A DNA stretch of 64,000 bases from Selaginella tamariscina (Eukaryota; Streptophyta; Lycopodiopsida; Selaginellales; Selaginellaceae). Positions 54,459 to 64,000 of the stretch are shown here, piece by piece. Where the stretch lies: the NCBI GenBank assembly GCA_003024785.1, contig PUQB01000647.1:73417-137416 (forward strand). Direction: 5' to 3'. Position 1 is the stretch's first letter; each line of letters opens with the position of its first letter. A program made the position numbers and the translations under genes. The notes beneath the pieces are model-generated. The model had not been told where the DNA came from. It made no database searches and was given only the letters and a program-made list of their open reading frames with translations.

Positions 54459-54616
54459 GTAAAATCCATGTATATGGCTGCATGTGCACATACTATTATT
54501 AATGTAGTGGGTTTTGATAAACCGTTGGATTGGTTTCAATTTGAACCACTCACCTTGTATATAAGTTAGGTTCTAAACTAATGAATATACACATTTATAT
54601 ATTTCGAGTTCTCACA
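54459..54616 (+). repeat. 3' LTR, unit B Ty3
   Basis: 158 bp; TGTAAAATCC to GTTCTCACA. The right-hand target-site copy has been lost by a small deletion. Confidence 0.85.
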
Positions 54617-55250
54617 TAAAATTTTTTAGTCTTATTTATTTAAAAACTCAGATAGCATTAATCAATGAAACAAGTTCTTAAGATGTTCATAGATATTAAG
54701 CTAAAATAGTTTTAAAACATTTACATAAGGTATATTCATGAATATATTATTATTGATAGTGTTAATTCAAATTCAGACTTTGACTTTAAATACATTTTAA
54801 TAGTAAACTCCATATCAATAAATTCATGCTAATATCTGGGGAAAGCGGACTCTTTATATATCAAAATATTAGATAATTAAAATTAATCTTGTTAATTTTA
54901 TAATTATTATTAATGAGTTAATAAGACACTTGTACTATAATGCAGTGCCACGTATGAGTGGTTGAGTACGGAAGGAATATCCCATACCACAAATTCCATC
55001 TTTAATGGCAGCCAATGAGAATGAAGGACTCACTTGAGCACAAAAATTTTCTGCCGTCAATATATGTATGTATGTATGTATTAAAATCATAATTCACCCT
55101 CCATAAGCTCCGTTTGTGGCGTTTTGTGGTCTGCATAACATAACCCAATCGTATCATTTCATTCTATGTGTGTGTGTTGTGTGTGATGTGACTATACTCT
55201 CTTGTTTAACAACAACCAGTGATATTTTAATGAGATATTTACCTTCTTCT
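54617..55250. other. Spacer between Ty3 element and CLC fragment (unit B)
   Basis: Copy of 46198-46828 with small indels. No gene is seen. Confidence 0.6.
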
Positions 55251-55253
55251 GTT

Positions 55254-56196
55254 GTTGTTGATCGTTGATCTGCTTCCCTGTCCTCCAGCCTCTGCAAAGA
55301 GAAATCCTATCATAAGTCAAACAAACACACGTACACACACATCTTATAACTCAAACAATCTAACACATAACACATACACACACACACACACAATTAACAC
55401 ATAACATATACACACATTAAAAAGAGATGCAGGGGTATAACTCAAACAATCTAGCACATAACACATACGCACACGCGCACACAGTTAACACATAACATAC
55501 ACACACACACCTATAACTGAAACATCTAACACATAACACATACGCACACGCGCACACAGTAAACACATACAACACACCTTATAAGCGAAACAACTAACAC
55601 ATAACACACATACGCACACTTTTAACACATAACATGTACACACAATTAAAAAAAGGATGCAGGGGAAGCCAGTCCGGTTATGTCTATGTTAATGTTTAAT
55701 CCCATATGTTATCCAAGTTTTAGTTAGTTCAAATACACTGGATCAATCACATCTTCCTGCTCAGGCACTAATCCATGCTCACGAATCCCTATTTATACAG
55801 GCCATCCCGCAAAATCCATGCATGTGGATTTAAGAGTTTAATAATGCATGGAAAGACCTAAAGCATATTCCCATGCACTAAAAAGGATATTCCACACACG
55901 GCACAGAATATCCGAGGTATATGCATAAGAACGGCCAGAATATTCCGAGCATAGGAAGATACATAAACACATACACAGGCGCCTGTGTGTGTGTGTGAGA
56001 CGCACTCTGGCAGTAGGTCTTTGCGAGTAATTATCCCAGTAATTTTTGAAATTCCTCTCAAGTATGCTTGCTGTTCGTAAAATCCTTGATTAAATGCATC
56101 CCCAACAGCCTGCAATGTGAATATATGTAATAAATAAATGTGCGTTTATAGATAGAGAAAGAACAACCCAGAAGGGAAGCGCTCCCAACAGAACAA
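55254..56196 (-). pseudogene. 3' exons of a CLC-type chloride channel gene (unit B)
   Basis: Copy of 46829-47757. The middle exon (about 56108-56005) is open across AVGDAFNQGFYEQQAYLRG and SKITGIITRKDLLPE. The last exon (about 55300-55254) is slightly shortened (RLEDREAD then INNNRR). The exon fragment at about 56190-56166 (LLG..SFLG) is cut at the junction with the third PIEZO copy. Confidence 0.68.
55320..55645. repeat. Minisatellite, about 70-bp unit (unit B)
   Basis: Same repeat as at 46917-47216, with different unit lengths and point changes. It shows that the array evolved separately after the large duplication. Confidence 0.85.
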
Positions 56197-56621
56197 CCAG
56201 TATATATATAACATATATGTACAAATACATATTACTATACGATCACAACGATATATCTATGTGTATCAATGCTATATGTTATATGCACATTCACGCATGT
56301 ATATTATACATATGTATATACGTATGTATACCTAGAAGAACGAACTCTCTCCATCTTTGACAACATAATCCATATACAAAACTAAAGAAACCGCAACTTT
56401 TGGTACAAAAAAGAAAATAACTTCACCAATGTCTTTTAAAGATTTAATCTGCAAAAAAACTATATATATAATATTAGATTAAGAAGATACTAATATTGCT
56501 GTGTATGTTATTTATAACACATACATATCTGTACATACTTATATAAACATTCGTAGTAGAGATATGTATGTCTTTTAATGTGTTACGTATATTTACATAT
56601 ATGGCGTATAATTTATATGTT
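56197..56621. repeat. Truncated third copy of the duplication
   Basis: This copy matches 39.30-39.78 kb and 47.77-48.21 kb, including PIEZO exon 4 (56333-56452). It stops abruptly at atttatatgtt, and unrelated sequence (aggagaatgttaaggg) follows. It marks the right border of the array. Confidence 0.9.
56333..56452 (-). pseudogene. Duplicated PIEZO exon 4 (third copy)
   Basis: A degraded copy of the exon that in PIEZO reads LKDIGEVVFFFVPKVAVSLV. It has small deletions and an altered donor side. It is flanked by the array border at 56621. Confidence 0.85.
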
Positions 56622-57135
56622 AGGAGAATGTTAAGGGATTAGAGGGAAGACACACAAGAGTTGGGAGCGATGCTGATACATCTAACACTGGTAGAGTGGT
56701 CGCCCAGGATTGAACAGGGTTGGTAGGAATTTAAAAGAGGGATCTGAGACAAAGTTAAGGGGTTCTTTGGAACAAATAATTCCAAGATTTGACAATAGTG
56801 GAGTTGACAAGAGCGTTCCAGAGAATGCGAAGAGTGGAGTTAAGAACATTAAGAAGAATGTCAAGGCAAAGGTTAAAGGGCTTGTTAAGGTTGACCAAGT
56901 GAAAAAGTTCAAGGGCTTCTAGGGAGAATGCAAGAAACAAGAGTGGCATTGACGATGCAGGTAGAATGCCAAGAACTTCATGGGCTTTGCTAAGAAGGTA
57001 ACTTACGATTCACACATAGATCTCTCTCTCTTTCTATATATATATATGCGTATGTGTATACTATGTGCATACTAACGTTTGGTTTGTGATGTTTGCAGAC
57101 GGAGAGGGTTCTCTCGTGTACATTTCCGAGATGTT
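56622..57135 (+). other. Unrecognised lysine-rich open frame at the array border
   Basis: A plus-strand frame (56710-56922) encodes about 70 residues rich in Lys, Val and Gly, for example SGVKNIKKNVKAKVKGLVKV. The DNA shows a loose GTTAAGR periodicity, so part may be simple repeat. The surrounding sequence is less AT-rich than its neighbours. A possible splice donor (AAGgtaact, about 56999) and acceptor (ttgcag, about 57099) suggest a second exon (ACGGAGAGGG...). No family is recognised. It could be the 3' part of a gene cut by the duplication border. Confidence 0.3.
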
Positions 57136-58599
57136 AAAATTCCGAAGTTTATAATAATGCTTTTGTATCTTTCTAATTAATTATAAACATCAATCTCTAA
57201 AAATTGCATTGCTGTGTGTGTGTAGTGCATATGTGTGCATTGTGCGGGTATATTACCCTTACTGTCGAGATTAACTACTTAATGGCACCAAAAAGCATAT
57301 GCAATTCAAATTTAAAATAAGGGATCATCGACAATTTCCACTGTCTCTAATACATACTTATATTTATCTTATAAATATAAATTTAAATATGTCTACATTA
57401 TTGTATAAATTTGAAATGAAATATATAAACAAATATAATATGCATAAATGTAATTATGCTTATGTATAATATATTAATATTATAGTTGTAAATTTATTAA
57501 TATTTTTAATATTATAGATATATAATGCAAATATTATGCATGTTAAATGATAATGTCTATATGAAGGAGCTTTATATTTGCACCTACGTGCTGCTTAACC
57601 TAATTGCAACCTAATTTTATAATAAAATGTTATATAATATATTTTATAACATTTTAAATTATAATATTAAATGAAAATATCATATAAACTAAGTTTATAT
57701 ATACATTTAAAATTCATTATCTGTAATAGTTTGGAATCTAGTTTAAATGATTTTGAAAGTTTTAAATTTTTAATTACAGATTTATACATAAATCACTATT
57801 AAAATAAATAATAATTTTTTTATTAATAATTTAGAAAGTATTTTAAAAATAATAATTTCTTTTATACCGTTACATAAATATATGTGTGTGTGTGTGTTGT
57901 GCGCCGTAGCTTATATGTTATATTATGTTTATAATTGATTTATCCTTGAATTTACTAAATATTCTAAATTTAAATATCCTTGTTAATTTATCTAAGAGAA
58001 AATTTCTTCAGAAATCCTTATTTTTAAAATATTTTGACATTAACCCTTGCTTATTATCATATAAATTTTATTTTAAATTATGAAATGGATATAGAAATTT
58101 AAACAAATAATTTATTTAGTTTTCAACCATTACATTAAATAAGAAGTCTTATTCTAAATTTATACAATAAAAAACACTATTGCTGCTTTAGTGAATGAGG
58201 ATATTTTAAGTTGATGAGTTAGTGAGACATTTAAAATTTAAGTTATGAGTTCAATTCTGGTGGACTATAAGATTGTGTGTCACAACAAATATACACTTTA
58301 TTTTCTTATAATTTTTCCTACTTTAAATTAAATATATAAGTTTAAATTAATTAAATAATTATCCCATACCTTAAATGTTTATCCTATTTAAATATAATAA
58401 TATATATTATAAATAATATTTTAAAATAATAAAGCAAGGTTAATTATAATTTAAATCAATCTTAATTATTAACCATTGATCTATAATCTTAAATTTATTC
58501 TTTTATCTATAGTTTAAACTATTTTAATGGATTCTTAACTTAATTATTATTTTTAAGATGGTGAATTTATTTTTAATTTGGATTTTCTTAATTCTTTTT

Positions 58600-59110
58600 T
58601 TAAATTACTTTGTAATTGTGATAATTAAATCTTTATCTTAAATTATTATGCATAAGTGATAATTTAATTTTATCTTTCTCAAATTATTATGTATATTGAA
58701 AAATTAATTTTCTTCATTTCTTTAATACATTTAAAGAGTTTTATAATTTATGTTATTATGTGTAAGTGATAACACAAAATCTCTCTTTAAGTTATTATGT
58801 GTATATAATAATTTCTCTATTAACTCTCTTAAGTTAATATGTATATGTTATAACTTAACTTTTTCTTTTTCAAATTAATATATCATATATATATATATAT
58901 ATAAGTTATGTGTATATGTGATAACTTTCTTTTTTAACTCTTTTTCTTATGGGGATTCATGATAGAATACACATATAAACTTATTATAAGGACTTTCTCT
59001 TTTAAGTTACTGTGTATATACGATATTATATGAAATCTTTTTATTTATCTCTTAAGTGTATGTGATAAGGTAAATCTTCATCCATTCTCTCTCTCAAATT
59101 ACTATGTGTA
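58600..59110. repeat. Degenerate tandem repeat, about 50-70 bp period
   Basis: The motif aagttattatgtgtatatg-tgataact followed by a T/C-rich stretch (ttttctctct) recurs about eight times with many indels. No protein is encoded. Confidence 0.65.
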
Positions 59111-59369
59111 TATAATAATTTTTTTTAGCTATTTAATGGATTATATATTGTCCGACCACGTATGATTTACAACATAGACACACAAAATAAACTTATTATA
59201 TAGGATTCTTTACTTTATATTATTTATCAAATAAATTACTCACTTTTAATTAACTCTCTTATAATTATGATTAACACAATGGCTTTAAAGGTAAAGTCGA
59301 ACTTATTATCTATAAAAAAAATTTAAAAAAATTTAAAACAAAAGTTTAAAAAAAAATGTGATGCATATG

Positions 59370-59770
59370 ATGGTAGGATCTTGACATTTTCCCTTTTATG
59401 TTAGGATTTAAGAATTAACTTTAACCTTCTCATAAATGACAAGATCTAAGCCGTCCTCTTTTGTGTTAATTTATTTAACTTTAACCTTTTTATAATTGGC
59501 TAGATCTAGGTTTGAGTTAAGAATTATCTAGAAATTTTAATTTCAACCCTTATATGTGACAATATTTGAGTTGTCCTTTTTATATTAGGATCATTTAAAA
59601 AATTTAAATTTAACCTTGTTAAATTGTAGTTAGCATAATGGCCTTAAGAAAAAAAGGTAAGACACTCATCGTCCCTTTTTATATTAAAGTGTTTTAAAAA
59701 GTTTAAATGAGTCGTAGATTTGTGAGGGTAGGATTTTCCATATCCTAGGTGGCGGGATTTAAGTCGTTCC
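59370..59770. repeat. Degenerate repeat, about 90-115 bp period
   Basis: A phrase containing gatctaagccgtcc or a variant, followed by ttttatgttaggattta and actttaacctt, appears about four times. It is old and diverged, of unknown origin. Confidence 0.5.
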
Positions 59771-60107
59771 CTTTGTATTAGGGTTATTTATGATAACTTA
59801 AAACGAAAAAAGAAAAAAATCCTAAACTATCCAATAAGAACAATTCAAATTCCGCAACTTTAGATTTAAAATTTCTGAACCGTCTAATAAGGTGAACACC
59901 ATGCTTCTTTATAAACAAATAAACAAACAAATAAATAAATCAACATATGGCAAGCCTCTACAATACAAAAACAAAAGTTTTTTCAAAATTAAAACAATTG
60001 TATAAAAAGAGGAATTACAAGGTTTCATAATAGTTTAAGATTCAAATTTCAAATAAATATATAACTAATTTAGTTTTCAGCATTAATTATAATTAACCAT
60101 ATTATAG

Positions 60108-60380
60108 ATGCGGTTCTTCTTTTGGCTTGAGTCTACTGCATATCAGACGTAAGTATGTGCAAGTTTATAAAATCTGCAAACATTAATTCAAATATATCTA
60201 TTATAACTATTATTTATTTATTATACCACAGTAAGAGGTTTCTGCCTTTGCCTCCTCCACTTGGAGGTTTAGATGGTGGACGGCGCTTTGATGTAATGGC
60301 TAACGACGTCAATCTAACTGACAGACTTGCCGGTGCTACTGCCTCTTTAGTATTTGCCCGCATGTCAGTGGCTGTCCTTC
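60108..60380 (+). other. Two spliced exons of an unrecognised gene
   Basis: Exon 1 (60108-60148) reads MRFFFWLESTAYQ and ends at a strong donor GTAAGT. Exon 2 (60232-60380) follows acceptor CACAG in matching phase and reads KRFLPLPPPLGGLDGGRRFD then VMANDVNLTDRLAGATASLV and FARMSVAVLH before a donor GTAAAT. The phase match over the splice is good evidence for real coding sequence. I do not recognise the family. It lies 1.3 kb upstream of the TLC exons on the same strand and may be their 5' end. Confidence 0.5.
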
Positions 60381-61687
60381 ATGTAAATGGGTTTTTATAC
60401 CTCAGAGTCTGTAAATCACTGTTTTGGGTTTTGGGTTTGTATATTTTGATCACTGTTTTGGGTTTTGAGTTTCTATACTTTGATCACTGTTTTGGTTTTG
60501 TGTTTAATTTTGTTACCGCTTGTTTTTAGAAATGTAAATGGCCAATAACACAAATATATGCATGTTATACGTTGGAATGTTATAAGTTGATTTAAGGTGC
60601 AAAATACAATTGTATATCGAAACATAAAAGGGATTTTATATAAACTTATATTTATTCCCATATTACTAATACCCAAACATCACTAAGTATCTGAAGAATA
60701 AAGTAATTGATTCGTACTTTTATGGGTCAGTCTATGTTTGGATATTGTATCGAGCTTCAATTTCTAAACCATAACTCACGAAGTACACACCAAAACAGAA
60801 ATAAACAAAGACAAACTAAAGCCCAACCATTCTTTAACAAATGCCTTAAATAGGTCCACGATACTCACTATAGCATACAACATACACATCCACCAAAGTT
60901 AAAAAATCAAATGCCCAAGGATATGTCTAACACACCTCAAAATGATCACTTATTACAGACACACAAAGCTTCTTAATAAATAATTACAACACACAAAGCT
61001 TCTTAGTAAATAAGAATCATGTTTGTAATTGCCTTCTTAAAGATACCTATTGAACCTTAGCAATACTTGTTGAAAAGGAACGACACCTACCAAAATAATC
61101 ATACTCATTTTCAAGCATGGGCACGCTTGGGGGTGTGCTAGCCAATAACACAAACATATGCACGTTATGTATATACATCATGTCTGAGCATTCGTCTTGT
61201 ACTATACACCAATTAATCCTTGTAGCTACTACTTCTTCTTTTGTTTTTCCCACCAATGTGTGTACAATTAAACACGTTGGTGTGTGTGTAGCTTAAGCAA
61301 GTGATTAGTTCCAATTGGTGAGGACACACACACAACAACAACAACTTAATGTTATATATAAGATGTTCCTCTATAGCTTGGTGAATGTGCATGTGTGTGT
61401 GTGAGAGAGAGAGAGTGAGTAATATATTTCTTGTAGAGTTTCGCTGCGTATATCTTGCTTGCCAGCAAGACTTGTCACCACGGTGGAGTCCCTGTGGCAT
61501 TTGCCACGTGGAACTTAACTCGAGCTGAATGGCTTGGTGACTTTGCGGCAGGCTGCCTTGTCACTGCCCACCACAACATCATGTATTAATATATACTTAT
61601 TATACACGATAATAAGGAACTTCAAATGTATAAAATGATCACAATAATTCATATACATGTATATATCTGATAACAAAGTATTTGCAG
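60381..61687. other. Intron or spacer with one possible exon
   Basis: Mostly non-coding. A GC-richer stretch at 61437-61590 (after acceptor TTGTAG) is open as FAAYILLASKTCHHGGVPVA then FATWNLTRAEWLGDF and ends at a TAA at about 61588. It could be an exon of the TLC gene, but I cannot align it. The rest shows nothing. Confidence 0.35.
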
Positions 61688-63090
61688 CCTTGGCATACGG
61701 ATTGTATATATTACAGATGGGGATATATGTGTTCAGCATTCTTGCTCTCTACCTACTTGAAGCAAGGAGAAGAGATCACTATTTAATGTTGCTTCATCAT
61801 TCTGTAGCACTTACCTTACTTTATATGTACGGTCTGTGGCAGGTTGGCATGGTAGTCATTGGTGTCTGACGTGCTTCTAGAAGTGTGCAAACCATAGTTA
61901 CAACACGAACACGGAACATAACATGAGCTTCAGATTCCAAGAACCTGACCACAAAACACGATCACGGCTCACGATGGCTCACGAATATTCTAGTGAATAT
62001 TCTAGCTCGTACACAATCAATAATAAAATAAACCTTAATTAATTAATAAATATAAAACTCAAAGAAATAATATGTATTTAAAGAAACATATACATGCCAA
62101 ATATAATACATTAACCTTAAAAATGTATTTTTTATCATATATAAGCTGGTTGTCAAAACCTCTCTTATAAATATGCTGCATTCTTCAAAAAATAAATAAA
62201 ATAAAATAAAATACATCATATACGTGTCTAGCTTATATAAGAATATAATATTTGGATATGTTGTACATATTATCTAAAACTCCACGTTTTTACATGTTGT
62301 AGTTTAAATTTTATATAAATATATATGTGTGTGTGTTTATAAGTATTCTCATACATATATATGCAAATGTACATGATTATATATACAAAATTACCACTGT
62401 CGCGAAAAAGGATGCTTTCACAGTGTTGGATTGCTGCGCCATGCTTGTTGTGCCTTGGATTGCTGCTGCCATTCCTGTGTGATGCCGTGCGCCCTAAAAA
62501 GAATATTCTACAGTATATCAATTAAGAATATTCTAAATAGTGTTTATGTTACAAACATGGACCATGATTTCGGCTGTGGTCGCTGGTACACGGCCGTGTT
62601 CGTAACATGACACATTGTTCACAAACACGGCCGTAGGAACACGACCCATGGCCATGTTCGTGAAACACGGTGAACACAGCCGGGATCCCGACCGTGTTCG
62701 TAACTATGGTGCAAACTCATCCACTTTGTATACTGCGACTACCTATAACTATGGCATGTTACACATTCTACGTCATCCAGTGGGTAGGGTTTCGAATCAT
62801 AATGTTTTCGTGGTTCGTCCTCTCAATCTCCCTGTAAGTTTAATATTTAAACTCTATTTAAAACACGTGATAAACTAGTTAAAACACACTTCAAATATGT
62901 GCATGTATATAAACAGTAGTTATATCTTTTATTATTGTAGCAATTTCAACAAATGAAGAGATTATCCATTCTTGTTTACGTTCTTTAATTACTTTCTCTC
63001 ATGCTTCTGACGGCGAGTTTTGTGTGGCAATACTACATCCTTAAAGCTGCTCTCAAGTTTATTTCAAACAAACAAAAATGGACAACTTAA
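61688..63090 (+). pseudogene. TLC-domain (LAG1/ceramide synthase-like) gene, interrupted by a transposon
   Basis: After acceptor TTTGCAG the exon reads LAYGLYILQMGIYVFSILAL, then YLLEARRRDHYLMLLHHSVA. This is the TLC/LAG1 core (W/LE.RR.D...M..HH), the catalytic His-His pair of ceramide synthases, which N-acylate sphingoid bases in the ER. It continues VGMVVIGV and, after loss of bases that would encode the conserved HDA, SDVLLEVCK. There an 816-bp hAT-type element is inserted. Coding resumes after the duplicated site (VCKLIHFVYCDYL) up to a donor at 62833, with an in-frame stop. A C-terminal exon (62941-63090) ends MLLTASFVWQYYILKAALKF and a Lys-rich tail. With the insertion, stops and deletion, this copy cannot make an intact enzyme. 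Confidence 0.78.
61893..62708. mobile_element. Non-autonomous hAT-superfamily DNA transposon
   Basis: The 816-bp element has terminal inverted repeats CATAGTTAC...GTAACTATG, extended inward by GAACACGG/CCGTGTTC after a 4-5 bp offset. It is flanked by a perfect 8-bp target-site duplication GTGCAAAC (61885-61892 and 62709-62716). The duplication fits the hAT preference nTnnnnAn. The subterminal regions repeat ACACGG/CCGTGT motifs many times, especially at the right end (62590-62700), as in hAT transposase-binding zones. No transposase frame is present. It lies inside the TLC-domain exon. Intact TIRs and a perfect target duplication suggest a fairly recent insertion. Confidence 0.92.
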
Positions 63091-63765
63091 GTTAAGTATC
63101 TAATTATTTACCTTCTTTTTCCAGATTGATCGATCCTTGAGTAGGATCATGCGCATACATGTTTTACTAATGTTTTCTTTTCCCAGACATATATTTTCAT
63201 CCTGGATTAATATCAAGTTTTACTTATTGAAAGGACTTGTGTGGGTCTCTATGTGTGTGTGTTGAGAGAGAGAGACAGAGAGAACAACAAATATATTTAA
63301 AAACTGAATATTATTGATCAGATTTAAGTTCTTATTAATAGAGAGAAGAGAAATGGGAAAAGCCACGATAGCTTGCTTGCTAACAAAATCACTTATCCGT
63401 ACCATAATGCCATACCAGCTTGCATGGTTGTGCAATATTCAGCTCCAAGGACTTCTTAATATGCAGGGTTTAAAAGGCACACAGGTTCTCTACACAGAAA
63501 AGCATACTCTCTAGATAATCACCCAGCAACAGGTATGGGTCTCTCTCTCTACCCCCCCCCCCCACCATGTTTGTCAAGAAAATGCTGTGGATTCACATGC
63601 TGTGGTACCGCACTCTTTGTTTGGGGCAAGTATAAAACCCAAGGTTGAGCATGCTTGATACAACACAGTGCTCCAGGCCGCTGCCCTCTATACATATACA
63701 TGCATATAAGTGATCACACACACACACACACAAGTTTTATGTGTGTATTGAGAGCTTGTTCTCAG
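63091..63765 (+). other. Spacer and possible 5' region of the desaturase gene
   Basis: A plus frame at 63353-63514 (MGKATIACLLTKSLIRTIMP, then YQLAWLCNIQLQGLLNMQGL) precedes the desaturase exon and is followed by possible donors. A hydrophobic, Ser/Thr- and basic-containing N-terminus is compatible with a plastid transit peptide, but similarity cannot be shown. A C10 run lies at about 63553-63563. Confidence 0.35.
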
Positions 63766-63910
63766 GCAACAAACAAGTGAGTCAAAAGCACCAGTGAAGA
63801 AAATTCTACATTCATTGCCACCAGAGAAGATTGAGATGTTCAAGTCCCTGGACAAGTGTGCAGAAAATAACATCCTCACATTTCTAAAGCCAGTAGAGAA
63901 ATGTTGGCAA
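63766..63910 (+). CDS. SAD: Stearoyl-ACP desaturase (plastid acyl-ACP desaturase), 5' exon, gene continues beyond window
   Basis: After acceptor TTCTCAG the exon reads [20 protein letters not shown], then [25 protein letters not shown]. This is the conserved N-terminal block of mature plant stearoyl-ACP desaturases ([29 protein letters not shown]), soluble di-iron enzymes of the plastid stroma that introduce the delta-9 double bond into stearoyl-ACP. The Trp in the usual D.WAE is Cys here. The next family residues (PQDFLP) are not encoded; no GT donor follows, but TTG|GCAAAT would fit a GC-AG intron. The di-iron ligands (EENRHG and DEKRHE boxes) would lie beyond the window. Confidence 0.85.
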
Positions 63911-64000
63911 ATATACATAATATCATACATATGTGTGTGTGTGTGATTATAATATTTTGATTTTGTAACTTCATCTATACTATAAAAAGATATTGAAAAT

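Larger units (their letters stand above)
49820..54616 (+). mobile_element. Ty3/gypsy LTR retrotransposon, unit B copy
   Basis: Paralogue of the unit A element, carried by the tandem duplication. The left flank keeps the same TGCT target-site half (49816-49819). LTRs are at 49820-49960 and 54459-54616. The 3' polypurine tract GAGAGGAGGGGATGA is retained. Numerous independent indels separate it from unit A. Confidence 0.9.
47758..56196. repeat. Tandem duplication unit B (about 8.44 kb)
   Basis: Second direct copy of unit A with the same component order. It is more degraded: small deletions occur in PIEZO exons 1, 3 and 4 and throughout the Ty3 copy. It ends in the same CLC-to-PIEZO-intron junction (ctcccaacagaacaacc|agtatata) as unit A. 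Confidence 0.92.
57136..60107. other. AT-rich gene desert
   Basis: About 3 kb with no supported gene. It contains degenerate tandem repeats at 58600-59110 and a looser repeated motif at 59370-59770. A tRNA-like stretch near 58200-58270 does not fold convincingly. Confidence 0.6.

Noticed and set aside
58190..58275. tRNA-like or SINE-like stretch (tagtgagaca ... gagttcaattctgg)
   Set aside because: A B-box-like phrase is present, but no acceptor stem or cloverleaf can be formed and no poly-A or target duplication is seen.

Overview
This window is nuclear DNA of a land plant, probably a seed-free plant and possibly a fern. The support is plant-type telomere repeats (TTTAGGG), plant nuclear families (plastid CLPP5, a nuclear speckle RNA-binding protein, plant PIEZO, stearoyl-ACP desaturase, PLS-type PPR proteins), GT-AG introns mostly of 60-700 bp, AT-rich spacers and dense dinucleotide microsatellites. 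The fern suggestion rests only on the wording of the PPR remnants and is weak. There are no operons, ribosome binding sites or CRISPR arrays.

Layout. 0-4.2 kb: two decayed PPR genes flank an intronless, broken XRN-like 5'-3' exonuclease; an unrecognised acidic open frame lies nearby. 4.75-9.6 kb: a complete but inactive Ty3/gypsy LTR retrotransposon on the minus strand. 9.8-11.2 kb: interstitial telomere repeats and a single-exon F-box gene. 11.4-14.9 kb: a 19-exon carnosine N-methyltransferase homologue (minus). 16.0-17.9 kb: CLPP5 (plus), divergent from the methyltransferase. 18-21.5 kb: AT-rich desert. 21.6-23.6 kb: an NSR-type RRM protein (plus). 24.0-41.1 kb: a very large, roughly 44-exon PIEZO mechanosensitive channel gene (minus). 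39.3-56.6 kb: a tandem duplication with a period of about 8.45 kb. Each unit holds the first PIEZO exons, a degraded Ty3 element and the 3' exons of a CLC-type chloride channel; a third, short copy ends the array. 56.6-60 kb: a lysine-rich open frame, then another AT desert. 60.1-63.1 kb: a TLC-domain (ceramide synthase-like) gene broken by an 816-bp non-autonomous hAT element with a perfect 8-bp target duplication. 63.77 kb to the end: the start of a stearoyl-ACP desaturase gene.

The most unusual items are the PIEZO/CLC/retrotransposon tandem duplication, the hAT insertion into the TLC exon, and the compact XRN-like gene that has lost its first catalytic aspartate. Almost every conserved gene carries isolated 1-base insertions, usually in short homopolymers, while its splice sites and flanking reading frames stay intact. 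This looks more like residual long-read consensus error than mass pseudogenisation, so 'frameshift' calls in PIEZO, CLPP5, NSR and the F-box gene should be treated as provisional. The PPR, XRN, retroelement, CLC and TLC copies carry additional substitutions, stops or insertions and look truly decayed.
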